Shown in pieces: positions 8,911 to 17,326 of a stretch of DNA of 64,000 nt. The position numbers and the translations under genes were made by a program. Numbering within the stretch: position 1 is the stretch's first letter; each line of letters starts with the position of its first letter. The notes under the pieces are model-generated. The model worked only from the letters and a program-made list of their open reading frames with translations, was not told the origin of the DNA and searched no databases. This DNA is from Bacillota bacterium (GTDB lineage Bacteria > Bacillota > Clostridia > Christensenellales > SZUA-584). The stretch is from assembly GCA_023416745.1 (NCBI GenBank), contig JAEZHF010000007.1, forward strand, positions 1 through 64,000, given 5' to 3'.

Positions 8911-9915
8911 ATGCAAACCCCAAAGCTCTTTACTCTGTTGCCAAAGGAGTACGTTGCGACACCTGACGGAATGGCCATCAATAAAGACGGCGATCTTATT
9001 TTGGCATGCCCCAATTTTGCGGACCTGTCCTATCCTGGTTGTCTCGTCAAGATAGACAAGAATAAGAGTATATCGAAGTGGCTTGATGTGCCGGTGGAAG
9101 AGGAGTCGGGAAGCTCCCGGCCGATGGGTATCGAATTTGGCCCTGACGGTGATGTATATGTTTGCGACAACGTGAGTTGGACGGATAAGCCGGAGCTGCA
9201 GTTCAAGGGAAGAATGCTGAGGATCCGCATGGTTAACGATAAACTCGTCAAGTTCACTGTGGTAGCCAGAGGCATGGAGCATCCGAATGGCGTTAGGATC
9301 AAGGGAGATTATATGTATGTCACCAACAGCCTGATGACAAAGGTTAAGCACGAGTCCGGGCTTATGGTCAGCGCCGTTTACCGCTTTCGCCTTGACGACG
9401 AAAATGTGGTGGTCAACAACACGCTGGATGATGAAAATCTGATCACCACCTTTGTTACCGGAAACCCCATATGTCAATACGGTGCCGATGGTATCGAGTT
9501 TGACAACGACGGCAACCTTTACGTTGGAAACTTCGGTGACGGAGAGATAAACAAGATCACTTTCGACAGCGAGGGAAACGTGTATTCGAATGTTGTATGG
9601 GCGAAGGATGAAAACAACCTGAAAACAACCGATGGTATGATATCCGACAAAAAAGGCGCTTTCTATATGGCGGATTTTGGTGCTAACGCCATCGTTAAAA
9701 TTGATTGGGCAGATGCGAAGGCCACCCGGATCGCGCAAAGCCCTGACTGTGACGGATTTGACGGCAGGCTGGATCAGCCTGGAGAACCCATTATATGGCA
9801 AGGAAAGATAGTCGTTTCATGTTTCGATACAGTGATCGATCATCCGTACTTCAACAACTCCGCACGCGAAATCCCCTGCACTATGTCGGAATTAACCCTC
9901 GACAAATGTCAGTGA
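8911..9915 (+). CDS. SMP-30/gluconolactonase-like beta-propeller protein
   Basis: This 334-residue protein without a signal peptide shows repeated propeller blades with the signatures TPDGMAINKDGDLILA, RPMGIEFGPDGDVYVCDN, HPNGVRIKGDYMYVTNS and GADGIEFDNDGNLYVGNFGDG. Such six-bladed propellers include sugar lactonases (hydrolysis of an aldonolactone after sugar oxidation) and strictosidine synthase-like proteins. A lactonase role would fit next to dehydrogenases and sugar transporters, but the active-site acid of SMP-30 was not pinned down. It is a single-gene transcription unit with its own candidate promoter and a terminator at 9939. Confidence 0.72.
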   Translation: MQTPKLFTLLPKEYVATPDGMAINKDGDLILACPNFADLSYPGCLVKIDKNKSISKWLDVPVEEESGSSRPMGIEFGPDGDVYVCDNVSWTDKPELQFKGRMLRIRMVNDKLVKFTVVARGMEHPNGVRIKGDYMYVTNSLMTKVKHESGLMVSAVYRFRLDDENVVVNNTLDDENLITTFVTGNPICQYGADGIEFDNDGNLYVGNFGDGEINKITFDSEGNVYSNVVWAKDENNLKTTDGMISDKKGAFYMADFGANAIVKIDWADAKATRIAQSPDCDGFDGRLDQPGEPIIWQGKIVVSCFDTVIDHPYFNNSAREIPCTMSELTLDKCQ

Positions 9916-9938
9916 ATCTCTTCTAACAGTACTAGCTG

Positions 9939-9970
9939 ATACCCGCTCGGACATCCGGCGGGTATTTTTT
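9939..9970 (+). terminator. Intrinsic terminator after the lactonase gene
   Basis: ATACCCGC (9939-9946) pairs with GCGGGTAT (9958-9965), an inner CGG/CCG helix extends it, and a T-run follows to 9970. Confidence 0.88.
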
Positions 9971-10021
9971 CACCCTAAAAAATTTATTTCATGAAACCTT
10001 AAACAAGTTAAACTAAACGTA

Positions 10022-10050
10022 AAGACGACTTTTCTCCTGCGGTCTATAGT
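10022..10050 (+). promoter_or_regulatory. Candidate promoter of the second sugar transport operon
   Basis: TATAGT (10045-10050) lies 17 bases after AAGACG (10022-10027). The weak -35 resembles the one proposed for the gene at 8911, so an activator may be needed. Confidence 0.35.
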
Positions 10051-10101
10051 GTAAGCATATTCAAAACCAAACGTTAACACCTTTTCAAATTTACATATTG
10101 G

Positions 10102-10122
10102 TTTACTTGGTCATCAAGTAAA
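10102..10122. promoter_or_regulatory. Perfect inverted repeat in the leader of the second transport operon
   Basis: TTTACTTG and CAAGTAAA, 8 bp each, are separated by GTCAT and end 21 bases before the ATG at 10144. It could be an operator or an mRNA hairpin close to the ribosome binding site GGAGGA. Confidence 0.4.
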
Positions 10123-10143
10123 AAATAAAAATGGAGGAATAAA

Positions 10144-11241
10144 ATGAGAAAGAATTTGGTTGTAATGGTGATTTGCTTCGTTATGGTGTTGTCGCTTGCG
10201 CTGACTGGCTGCGCGGCACAGCCTGTGGCGGATGCTCCGGCAGCTGCGGAAGAGAAACCGGCTGCGGAAGCTGCGAACAATGACACGGCAGCGGAAGCAC
10301 CTGCCGCGGCTGAAGTGGCTGCCAGCGTTCCGGAATCGGCTGACGGTGAGTACTACATGATTTCATTCTTCGCGGGTGCCGACTATTTCAAGGGCTGCTT
10401 CGCAGGTTTTGAAGCGGCTGCGAAGGAAGCGGGCGTTACCGCCACTTACATGGGTTCTCAGGGTACCGACGTCAACGCAGAGGTGACGGTGCTTGAACAG
10501 GTTATCGCGAAGAATCCCAAGGGTATCGCGGTATCCTGCGTGAACGCGGACGCGCTGAAGGATTCCATCAACAAGGCGATCGACCAGGGTATCCCGGTCG
10601 TGACGTACGATGCGGACTCCAAGGACTCCAAGCGTTATTCGTTCCTCGGCACAGGTAACTACTACGCCGGTACGGTGGCAGCCCGGGCGCTGGGTGAGCA
10701 GATTGGCGGCAAGGGCGAGGTTGGCGTGCTGCAGGTGCCCGGTCTGTCGAACCTGCAGGAGCGCGTGGATGGCTTCACCGATACGTTGGCTGAAGTGTAT
10801 CCCGAGGTGAAGATCGTGCAGATCGTCAACGGCAATCTGGACCAGACCGAAGGCGCGAAAGTGACCGCCGGTATGCTTCAGGCGCATCCGAACATCATGG
10901 GCATATTCGCTTCCGACTCGTCTGCGGGCGTGGGCGCAGCCACAGCTGTGAAGGAAGCTGGCAAAGCGGGACAGATCAAGATCATCGCGTTCGATACGGA
11001 TACGGGAACACTTGACCTGATCAAAGAAGGCGTACTGAGCGGTTCCATTGCGCAGGGCACATACAACATGGGTTGGTGGAGCTTCCAGATGCTGTTCAAT
11101 GTTAACGGCGGCTGCGGCAACTTCAATCCGGTCGAGGGATGGAAGGAATTCGGAATCAATCCGCTTCCGCCTTCTGTGGATACCGGCGTTACGGTTGTGA
11201 CGGCTGAGAATGTAGACTCCTTCTATATGCCGGCTGAATAA
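10144..11241 (+). CDS. Sugar-binding lipoprotein (RbsB-like), second transport operon
   Basis: This 365-residue solute-binding lipoprotein has lipobox LTGC (C23), an Ala/Glu-rich linker to about residue 60, and a type-1 periplasmic-binding domain. That domain contains motifs such as SFFAGADYFKGCFAGFE, SCVNADALKDSINKAIDQG and FASDSSAGVGAATAVKEAG. It should deliver a sugar to the ATPase and permease encoded downstream. ATGGAGGAAT precedes the start. A strong 14-bp hairpin follows the stop. Here the binding protein comes first in the operon, unlike the first set, where it comes last. Confidence 0.93.
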   Translation: MRKNLVVMVICFVMVLSLALTGCAAQPVADAPAAAEEKPAAEAANNDTAAEAPAAAEVAASVPESADGEYYMISFFAGADYFKGCFAGFEAAAKEAGVTATYMGSQGTDVNAEVTVLEQVIAKNPKGIAVSCVNADALKDSINKAIDQGIPVVTYDADSKDSKRYSFLGTGNYYAGTVAARALGEQIGGKGEVGVLQVPGLSNLQERVDGFTDTLAEVYPEVKIVQIVNGNLDQTEGAKVTAGMLQAHPNIMGIFASDSSAGVGAATAVKEAGKAGQIKIIAFDTDTGTLDLIKEGVLSGSIAQGTYNMGWWSFQMLFNVNGGCGNFNPVEGWKEFGINPLPPSVDTGVTVVTAENVDSFYMPAE

Positions 11242-11271
11242 CAGCTCAAGAAGCCACTGCATGACATCTTG

Positions 11272-11309
11272 CTTTAACCCCGCGCATATGTTAACGCGCG
11301 GGGTTAAAG
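11272..11309 (+). promoter_or_regulatory. 14-bp intercistronic hairpin after binding-protein gene
   Basis: CTTTAACCCCGCGC (11272-11285) and GCGCGGGGTTAAAG (11296-11309) form a perfect stem with a 10-base loop. No T-run follows, so it is better read as an mRNA stabiliser that keeps binding-protein mRNA abundant relative to the ATPase and permease genes than as a full terminator. Confidence 0.72.
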
Positions 11310-11348
11310 GCAGGATGAGCCATAAACCAAACAGGAGGGGGAATATTC

Positions 11349-12872
11349 TTGAGTTGCGAATTTGTACTGAGCGTTGAAGGTATTGTCAAACGATTTCCCG
11401 GTACGCTGGCTCTGAACAATGTGCATTTGCAGGTGCTAAAAGGACAGTGTCTTGGCTTGGTCGGTGAAAACGGGGCCGGTAAATCAACGCTGATGAACAT
11501 CGTTTCCGGTGTCCATAAGCCCGATGCAGGAAAAATAATATTCATGGGGAAGGAAGCCAGCTTTAACAACCCGACAGAAGCACAAAAGGCCGGGATCGGA
11601 TTTGTGCATCAGGAGCTGTGCGTTTGCCCTCATATGAGTGTCAGTGAAAATATTTTCATGGGCAGAATACCCCAGAACAAGTTTGGGGCTATAGATAAAA
11701 AACAGCTATACATGGAGACGAAAAAACTGCTGAATCTGTTCGGCGTCAGCTTTTCTCCAAACGCACTGGTTGGAGATTTGAGTACGGCGCATCAGCAGAT
11801 TGTTGAGATCGCAAAAGCACTGTCGCTTGACTGCCAGCTTATTATCTTCGACGAGCCGACATCATCGCTGACGGAAGGTGAGACCGAAACGCTGTTTGGC
11901 ATCATTGATGACATAAAGAAAAGGGGCATAAGCGTCCTGTATATCAGCCACCGCCTGCCTGAGATTTTCCGTTTGTGTGAAATTTGCACGGTGCTCAAGG
12001 ACGGTAATTATGTGGATACAGTTGAGACAAAAAAAGTTTCAAGTGAAGAAATTATTCGCATGATGGTTGGACGCAATATAGAAAATCTGTATCCGCAAAA
12101 AAGCGAAACAGTTGGAGAGACAGTATTCGAAGTCAGAAATTTCAACAAGGCCGGCTTGTTCAGCAATATCAATTTTCAGGTTAAAAAAGGAGAGATACTT
12201 GGTTTTTACGGCCTGGTGGGCGCCGGGAGGACGGAACTTTGGCGCGCCATACTCGGTGTCGATCCGTTGGACAGTGGAGAGATTTATTATCAGGGCAAGA
12301 AGATCAGTATTGCAAATTACAGGGAAGCCATCGATGCGGGTTTTGCTTATCTGACTGAAGACAGGAAGCTGCAGGGACTGTTCCTTGAACTTCCCATCTA
12401 CCAGAATATTTCGGCGGCAAAGCTGGAAAATGTGCAAAAAGGTGCGGTGATTGACCGGAAAATGGAAGCCTCGCTGTGTCAGAAGTATGTTGCGGATCTT
12501 AACATAAAAATTGCATCGCAGCTGAACAAGGTGGCAAGCCTTTCGGGTGGCAATCAGCAAAAGGTAATGGTCGGCAAGTGGCTTTCGACAAATCCGAAAC
12601 TGCTGGTAATGGATGAACCCACAAGAGGCATAGATGTGGGGGCAAAATCCGAAATACACAACATGCTAAGAGAGCTTTCAAACAGCGGAATACAAGTTGT
12701 TATCATTTCGTCGGAATTACCCGAAATTATCGGTATGTCCGACAGGGTCGTCGTGATGCATGAAGGAATCGTTACCGGCGAATTGACAAGCGGGGATCTG
12801 TGTGAAGAGACCATCATCACATATGCGTCTAATGAACATGTAAGTGCATGCAATAATATGAAGAACGGGTGA
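11349..12872 (+). CDS. Sugar ABC transporter ATP-binding protein, RbsA type (TTG start)
   Basis: This 507-residue double-domain ATPase has Walker A GENGAGKST (39-47), Walker B LIIFDEPTSSLT, a second signature LSGGNQQKVMVGKWL and second Walker B LLVMDEPTRGIDVG. The start is a TTG at 11349, placed 8 bases after AGGAGGGG; no ATG upstream or just downstream has such a site. The TTG start and the preceding hairpin would both lower its level relative to the binding protein. Its stop overlaps the permease start. Confidence 0.93.
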   Translation: MSCEFVLSVEGIVKRFPGTLALNNVHLQVLKGQCLGLVGENGAGKSTLMNIVSGVHKPDAGKIIFMGKEASFNNPTEAQKAGIGFVHQELCVCPHMSVSENIFMGRIPQNKFGAIDKKQLYMETKKLLNLFGVSFSPNALVGDLSTAHQQIVEIAKALSLDCQLIIFDEPTSSLTEGETETLFGIIDDIKKRGISVLYISHRLPEIFRLCEICTVLKDGNYVDTVETKKVSSEEIIRMMVGRNIENLYPQKSETVGETVFEVRNFNKAGLFSNINFQVKKGEILGFYGLVGAGRTELWRAILGVDPLDSGEIYYQGKKISIANYREAIDAGFAYLTEDRKLQGLFLELPIYQNISAAKLENVQKGAVIDRKMEASLCQKYVADLNIKIASQLNKVASLSGGNQQKVMVGKWLSTNPKLLVMDEPTRGIDVGAKSEIHNMLRELSNSGIQVVIISSELPEIIGMSDRVVVMHEGIVTGELTSGDLCEETIITYASNEHVSACNNMKNG

Positions 12873-13891
12873 GCAAAATGAATAGAATATTGAATGAATC
12901 CAATGACAGGCAAAATATTTTTCGAAGAATGGTTGCGTATCGGGGGACGACAGTTTTTCTTGTAATCGTTGTGATAGCGGTTATTCTGTCTTCCACATCT
13001 CCATATTTTTTTACATCGGCTAACCTTTCCACAACGGTGCTGGGGCTTTCATCCGATGGTATTATGGCGATTGGTATGTGCCTGGTTTTGCTGACGGGTG
13101 GTATTGATCTCTCGGTTGGTTCAGTGATGGCGGCGTCGATGGTCATTTCCGGTACGTTGTTTTTGAACTATGGCATCAGCATCTGGATTACGGCACTGAT
13201 CGCGCTTGTATATGCGGGGGTCTGCGGTCTTATCAACGGTCTGTTCATCGGTAAAGTTGGCCTCAACGCCATGATCACGACGCTGGGTATGATGAATATG
13301 TCACGAGGCGTGGCGTACGTTATATCGCAGGGGTCGCCGGTATCGCTCCCCGAACCCGGTGCAGCTTTTACCTTCCTTGGCGCAGGAAACGTTTTCGGTA
13401 TTCCGATGTTTGCCATCATACTTGCGATTTTGGCGACAATTGCGGCGATATTGCTCAACAATTTCGGCTTTATGAGAAAGATCTATTATACCGGCTCAAA
13501 TCAGAAAGCCGCGCTGCTGAGCGGTATCAATACCTCTAACGTGAAGCTGGGCGTTCATATCGCGTCGTCGCTTCTCGCAGGGTTGGCCGGTGTCATATCA
13601 CTGTCGAGGTTCAAGGTGGCAACGCCAAATGCGGGCCTCTCCAGTGAGATGCGTGTGATCTCGGCCTGTATCATAGGCGGAACAAGCCTGATGGGCGGCG
13701 AAGGCTCCATACTCGGTGCTGTGCTGGGAATTGTGATGCTCAACATAATCAACAACGGACTGGTGCTGCTGAGCGTTTCTGTTTACTGGCAGGATCTGAT
13801 TGCCGGCGCTATTCTGCTGCTTGCCGTGACGATCGACTTTTTGAGCCAGCAGCGCAAGCAAAAAGCAAGGATACAGCTTGGTAAAGCCTAA
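12869..13891 (+). CDS. Sugar ABC transporter permease (RbsC family), second operon
   Basis: This 340-residue multi-helix membrane protein belongs to the RbsC family, with LLTGGIDLSVGSVMAASM and the C-terminal loop GGTSLMGGEGSILGA. The GTG start at 12869 overlaps the ATPase stop codon (GTGA); the ATG at 12878 is an alternative. Only one permease is encoded here, so this transporter probably uses a homodimeric channel. The dehydrogenase gene follows after 28 bases with a GGAGGG site. Confidence 0.92.
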   Translation: MSKMNRILNESNDRQNIFRRMVAYRGTTVFLVIVVIAVILSSTSPYFFTSANLSTTVLGLSSDGIMAIGMCLVLLTGGIDLSVGSVMAASMVISGTLFLNYGISIWITALIALVYAGVCGLINGLFIGKVGLNAMITTLGMMNMSRGVAYVISQGSPVSLPEPGAAFTFLGAGNVFGIPMFAIILAILATIAAILLNNFGFMRKIYYTGSNQKAALLSGINTSNVKLGVHIASSLLAGLAGVISLSRFKVATPNAGLSSEMRVISACIIGGTSLMGGEGSILGAVLGIVMLNIINNGLVLLSVSVYWQDLIAGAILLLAVTIDFLSQQRKQKARIQLGKA

Positions 13892-13919
13892 AGCCTAATA
13901 AATATATCCGGAGGGAAAC

Positions 13920-15095
13920 ATGAAAAATTTCAGTTATTTTAATCCCACTCGCGTCCACTTTGGAATCGGAGAATTCAACAATCTTGGCAAATATGCAGCA
14001 AAGCTGGGCAGCAAAGCGCTTCTGGTTAAAATGGATGGCCCGCTTGAAAAGCTGGGCGTATACGCAAAAGCCAAAAAGCTAATGGAAGAGGAGGGAGTGA
14101 CCGTTTATGAGCTAAACGGGGTGACGGCAAACCCAAAGCTGACGAAAATTGAAGAAGGTGTAAAAATATGCAAGGAAGTCGGCATTGAAGTTGTGATTCC
14201 AGTGGGCGGCGGCAGCTGCATAGATTCTGCTAAAGCGATTGCTTACGGGGCGCTGGACGACGGCGATATATGGGACTTCTTCGAGCTGAAGAGAGCGGCT
14301 GCGGCTTCGCTGCCCATCGGTGCGGTCTCCACCATTGCGGCGACAGGCTCGGAAATGAACGTCAACTGTGTCGTCACCAACGACCGGGATAAGGATCCGG
14401 CTAACTGGCGCAAATGGTCTACGCACTTCGAGCACAGCTTCCCCAAGTTCGCCATCATTGACCCGGAGCTGCAGAAGACTCTGCCCAAATACGTGACGGC
14501 CTGCGGCATGGCAGACATCATTTCGCATGTTATGGAGCCGTATTTTGATGACGAGCCCAACACACCCATACAGGATGCCATTGGGGAAGGCATCATCAGA
14601 ACGGTGATCGCTTCCGAAGGCGTACTGGAAGACACAGAGAACCTTGAGCACCGGGCAAATCTCAGCTGGGCGGCCACTATCGCGATCAACGGCTGGGCTG
14701 ATGTGGGCAGAGCCGGCAAGCCATGGGACGCGCATACCATCGAGCATGATATCGGAGCCATCACAGACTGCGCGCACGGCGCCGGACTCGCGGTTGCGCA
14801 TCCGGCTTGGCTGAAGCACCTCAACAGGAAGGCCCCCGCCAAGTTCGTAAGATTCGCCAAGGCTGTGTTTGGCCTCGAACAGGGCAGTATGTCCGACTTT
14901 GCGTTTGGCGAAGCAGGCATCAACAAGCTCAAGGAGTACTTTTATAAATGGGGTTTGCCCGTTACGCTAAAGGATCTCGGTCTGGACAAATCGGTCCTGC
15001 CGCTGATAGCGAAGAAAATGACACAGAATCCGGAAGGTACAGCCTTGAATGAAGCTGAGGTTCTGGCCGTGCTGACAGACTGTTACGACGCGTAA
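13920..15095 (+). CDS. Iron-containing alcohol dehydrogenase, second paralogue
   Basis: This 391-residue Fe-ADH is a clear paralogue of the enzyme at 79-1230. The similarity runs through the N terminus (NPTRVHFG), the nucleotide motif PVGGGSCIDSAKAIA and the metal ligands D199, H203, H272 and H286 (D-x3-H, H-x13-H). It should interconvert an alcohol and a carbonyl compound with NAD(P)H. CCGGAGGG lies upstream. It sits downstream of a sugar permease and upstream of a small discoidin-like gene and an isomerase, so the second operon also combines transport with oxidation or reduction. The substrate is unknown. Confidence 0.92.
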   Translation: MKNFSYFNPTRVHFGIGEFNNLGKYAAKLGSKALLVKMDGPLEKLGVYAKAKKLMEEEGVTVYELNGVTANPKLTKIEEGVKICKEVGIEVVIPVGGGSCIDSAKAIAYGALDDGDIWDFFELKRAAAASLPIGAVSTIAATGSEMNVNCVVTNDRDKDPANWRKWSTHFEHSFPKFAIIDPELQKTLPKYVTACGMADIISHVMEPYFDDEPNTPIQDAIGEGIIRTVIASEGVLEDTENLEHRANLSWAATIAINGWADVGRAGKPWDAHTIEHDIGAITDCAHGAGLAVAHPAWLKHLNRKAPAKFVRFAKAVFGLEQGSMSDFAFGEAGINKLKEYFYKWGLPVTLKDLGLDKSVLPLIAKKMTQNPEGTALNEAEVLAVLTDCYDA

Positions 15096-15105
15096 GGAGG
15101 GACGG

Positions 15106-15621
15106 ATGGAGATGGAAATGTATCCCCTTGGCGTGCGCAGGGATGGTTCATATTATACGCGAATTGAATGGTGCAGCCATACGGTGACCGATCCGCTGAT
15201 CTGGGTGAACAACCTGATCGACGATGATACGGAGCGGAACGGAGGAACCTGGGGCGCCAACACCATGGGGCCTGCCAACGTGATCCTGAGCTTTTTTGGC
15301 GAGGAGCAGGAGATTTCCAAGCTGCGCATATTCCACAACGTGGGAGTACCCCACAGCATTCTTGAGGAGCTGGCGAGTGTTGTCAACATCTATGTCAGCT
15401 CGAGCGATGCGGTGCGGCAGATGAGAAGCGCGGATTGCACCGTCAACAAAAAAGACTGGCAGCAGGTGCTGTCCTGCCAAATGGAAATGCGCGAAGGGTG
15501 GTCTGAGTTTATACTGCCCAAGAGCGTAAAAGCAAAGTATGTTCGAATGGAGTTGGTCAGAAATTTCGGTACGCCAGCGGACTGTCCGTGGACGGAAACC
15601 AGCGAACTGAAAATATACTAA
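15106..15621 (+). CDS. Discoidin-like (F5/8 type C) protein without signal peptide
   Basis: This 171-residue protein has no obvious signal peptide or membrane segment. The pattern resembles a galactose-binding/discoidin jelly roll: WVNNLIDDDTERNGGTWG near the start, PANVILSFFGEEQEISKLRI in the middle, and a C-terminal stretch with KYVRMELVRNFG and ETSELKIY. Such domains usually bind sugars outside the cell, so a cytoplasmic copy in a sugar operon is odd. It follows the dehydrogenase by 10 bases with AAGGAGGG. It may be an enzyme-associated sugar-binding module or a divergent enzyme; no catalytic motif was seen. Confidence 0.55.
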   Translation: MEMEMYPLGVRRDGSYYTRIEWCSHTVTDPLIWVNNLIDDDTERNGGTWGANTMGPANVILSFFGEEQEISKLRIFHNVGVPHSILEELASVVNIYVSSSDAVRQMRSADCTVNKKDWQQVLSCQMEMREGWSEFILPKSVKAKYVRMELVRNFGTPADCPWTETSELKIY

Positions 15622-15659
15622 TACCGCATTGTGGCGTGCACCTGTTTGGGTTAAACGAT

Positions 15660-15690
15660 GCCGGGCACGGAGCGGCTGCTCCTGCCCGGC
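15660..15690 (+). promoter_or_regulatory. Intercistronic hairpin before the isomerase gene
   Basis: GCCGGGC (15660-15666) pairs with GCCCGGC (15684-15690), and an inner GGAGC/GCTCC helix closes on a 4-base loop. No T-run follows. It probably adjusts mRNA stability between the discoidin-like and isomerase genes. Confidence 0.55.
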
Positions 15691-15726
15691 CTGCGCGCCT
15701 GATCAGTTTTACGAGGAGGTAAAGCG

Positions 15727-17124
15727 ATGGTAGAAAAGAGAATGCCCAAGATCGGATTTTTAGGTATCATGCATGGTCTTTATGATGAGGATCAGCCTGA
15801 GCTTCCAAAAGAGCAGGAGGTTTGGGCACGGCGTGTGGTGGAACAGCTTAAGGATGTCGCGGAAATCGACTTCCCCGGCGCTGCCAAAGACCGTGGTCTG
15901 ATAGAGAAACACGTCAAGCATTTCAACAGAAGCGAATATGACGGTATTATGGTGGTCAATCTGCTGTACGGCCCCGGTATGCGCGTGCTGCAGGCGTTTC
16001 AGGGCAACAACCTGCCGGTACTTGTGGCCAATATTCAGCCGGAACCTTCCGTGACACCGGACTGGAACTGGAAGAAGTGCACCACCAACCAAGGCATACA
16101 CGGTATACAGGACACAAGTAATATACTGATGCGTATCGGCGTTGAGCCTGTCATCATCACGGAGGACTGGGAGACGGACACGTTCAAAAGCTTCTTTGCT
16201 GACTGGGCCGCGGCTGCTATGACGGCGGCTTCCATGAAGCGCATGCGTGTCTCGCTAATCGAGAAAATGCAGGGCATGGGCGATATCATAGGCGATGAAG
16301 TCGCCTTCATGCGCACGTTCGGCATTGAGGTCAACTATGATGGTGTCGGCGAAGTGGTCAAATGCATGGCGGAAGTGACAGAACAGGAAATCGATGCATA
16401 TGTGGCCATTGACCGCAGCAACTTTGAAGTGTCGCCGGACCTTTCTGCCGAGAGCCATCGCTATGCAGCCAAGCTGCAGCTGGCATATGAAAAATTCTGC
16501 GAAAAATACAACTATGACGGCTTTTCCGCAAATTTCAATGTGTACCGGGAAGACGGCCGCATATCCCAACTGCCGATACTGGGCGCCAGCAACATGCTCG
16601 CGAAAGGTTACGGCTATTCGGCGGAGGGCGACGTGCACATTCTCGCCTGTACGCTGCTGGGGCACCTGATCGCGGAAAATCCCCACTTTACCGAAATGTA
16701 CTCGCTGGACTTTAAGCGTGACGCCACGATGCTCAGCCACATGGGCGAAGGTAACTGGAAGGTGGCGAGAAAAGACCGTCCAATAAAGCTGATAGACCGT
16801 CCGCTGGACATCGGGGACCGGGACAACCCACCCACACCCATCTTCAGCGGAGAACCGGGCGAAGCCACGATCATATCGCTCGTCGCTATAGAAGGAAGCC
16901 GGTACCGTCTGATCGTTTCGTTGGGTGAAATACTCGACGACAAGGAGATTGGCGGGATGCTGATGAATTATACGTTCTTCCGTCCGTATACAGGTATCCG
17001 CTCCTCCATGAACGAATGGCTTCGCAATGGCGGCACACATCATCAGGTGATGTTTCTGGGCAACCAATGCAGAAGGATTGAGATGCTCTGCGGCATTCTA
17101 GGCATCGAATATAAGCTGGTTTAA
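15727..17124 (+). CDS. L-arabinose/L-fucose isomerase-family protein
   Basis: This 465-residue cytoplasmic protein has the layout of the AraA/FucI isomerase superfamily. There is an N-terminal Rossmann-like region (PKIGFLGIMHGLYDEDQPELP, residues about 7-27), a central region with NLLYGPGMRVLQAFQ, and a C-terminal barrel with AEGDVHILACTLLGHLI and TMLSHMGEGNW. The E/D and H residues there are candidates for the Mn-binding site. The family interconverts aldoses and ketoses. GAGGAGGTAAAG precedes the ATG. It is the last gene of the operon and ends before an 18-bp hairpin. The sugar is unknown; it should be the transported one or a derivative. Confidence 0.8.
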   Translation: MVEKRMPKIGFLGIMHGLYDEDQPELPKEQEVWARRVVEQLKDVAEIDFPGAAKDRGLIEKHVKHFNRSEYDGIMVVNLLYGPGMRVLQAFQGNNLPVLVANIQPEPSVTPDWNWKKCTTNQGIHGIQDTSNILMRIGVEPVIITEDWETDTFKSFFADWAAAAMTAASMKRMRVSLIEKMQGMGDIIGDEVAFMRTFGIEVNYDGVGEVVKCMAEVTEQEIDAYVAIDRSNFEVSPDLSAESHRYAAKLQLAYEKFCEKYNYDGFSANFNVYREDGRISQLPILGASNMLAKGYGYSAEGDVHILACTLLGHLIAENPHFTEMYSLDFKRDATMLSHMGEGNWKVARKDRPIKLIDRPLDIGDRDNPPTPIFSGEPGEATIISLVAIEGSRYRLIVSLGEILDDKEIGGMLMNYTFFRPYTGIRSSMNEWLRNGGTHHQVMFLGNQCRRIEMLCGILGIEYKLV

Positions 17125-17136
17125 GCTCCCACATCT

Positions 17137-17181
17137 AAGCGGTTTGCCGCGGAAAAGACTGGCTTCCGCGGCAAACCGCTT
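17137..17181 (+). terminator. Very strong 18-bp hairpin at the operon end
   Basis: AAGCGGTTTGCCGCGGAA (17137-17154) pairs perfectly with its complement at 17164-17181 across a 9-base loop. Only TAATTGCTTT follows, so T-rich termination is weak, but position and stability fit an operon end. Confidence 0.75.
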
Positions 17182-17213
17182 AATTGCTTTCGTGCGGGTA
17201 GAGTTGCATATCA

Positions 17214-17242
17214 TTTACTTTAAGCCAAGTGTATTGTATAAT
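17214..17242 (+). promoter_or_regulatory. Promoter of the first sensor kinase operon
   Basis: TTTACT (17214-17219) and a perfect TATAAT (17237-17242) are separated by 17 bases, upstream of the kinase gene at 17327. Confidence 0.65.
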
Positions 17243-17326
17243 ACATCAGTATAACCCTCTCACATTACCCAGCCCGTGTGAAATAGACACCATTTAATAA
17301 TAACATTCTGATATCAGAGGCTGTAC

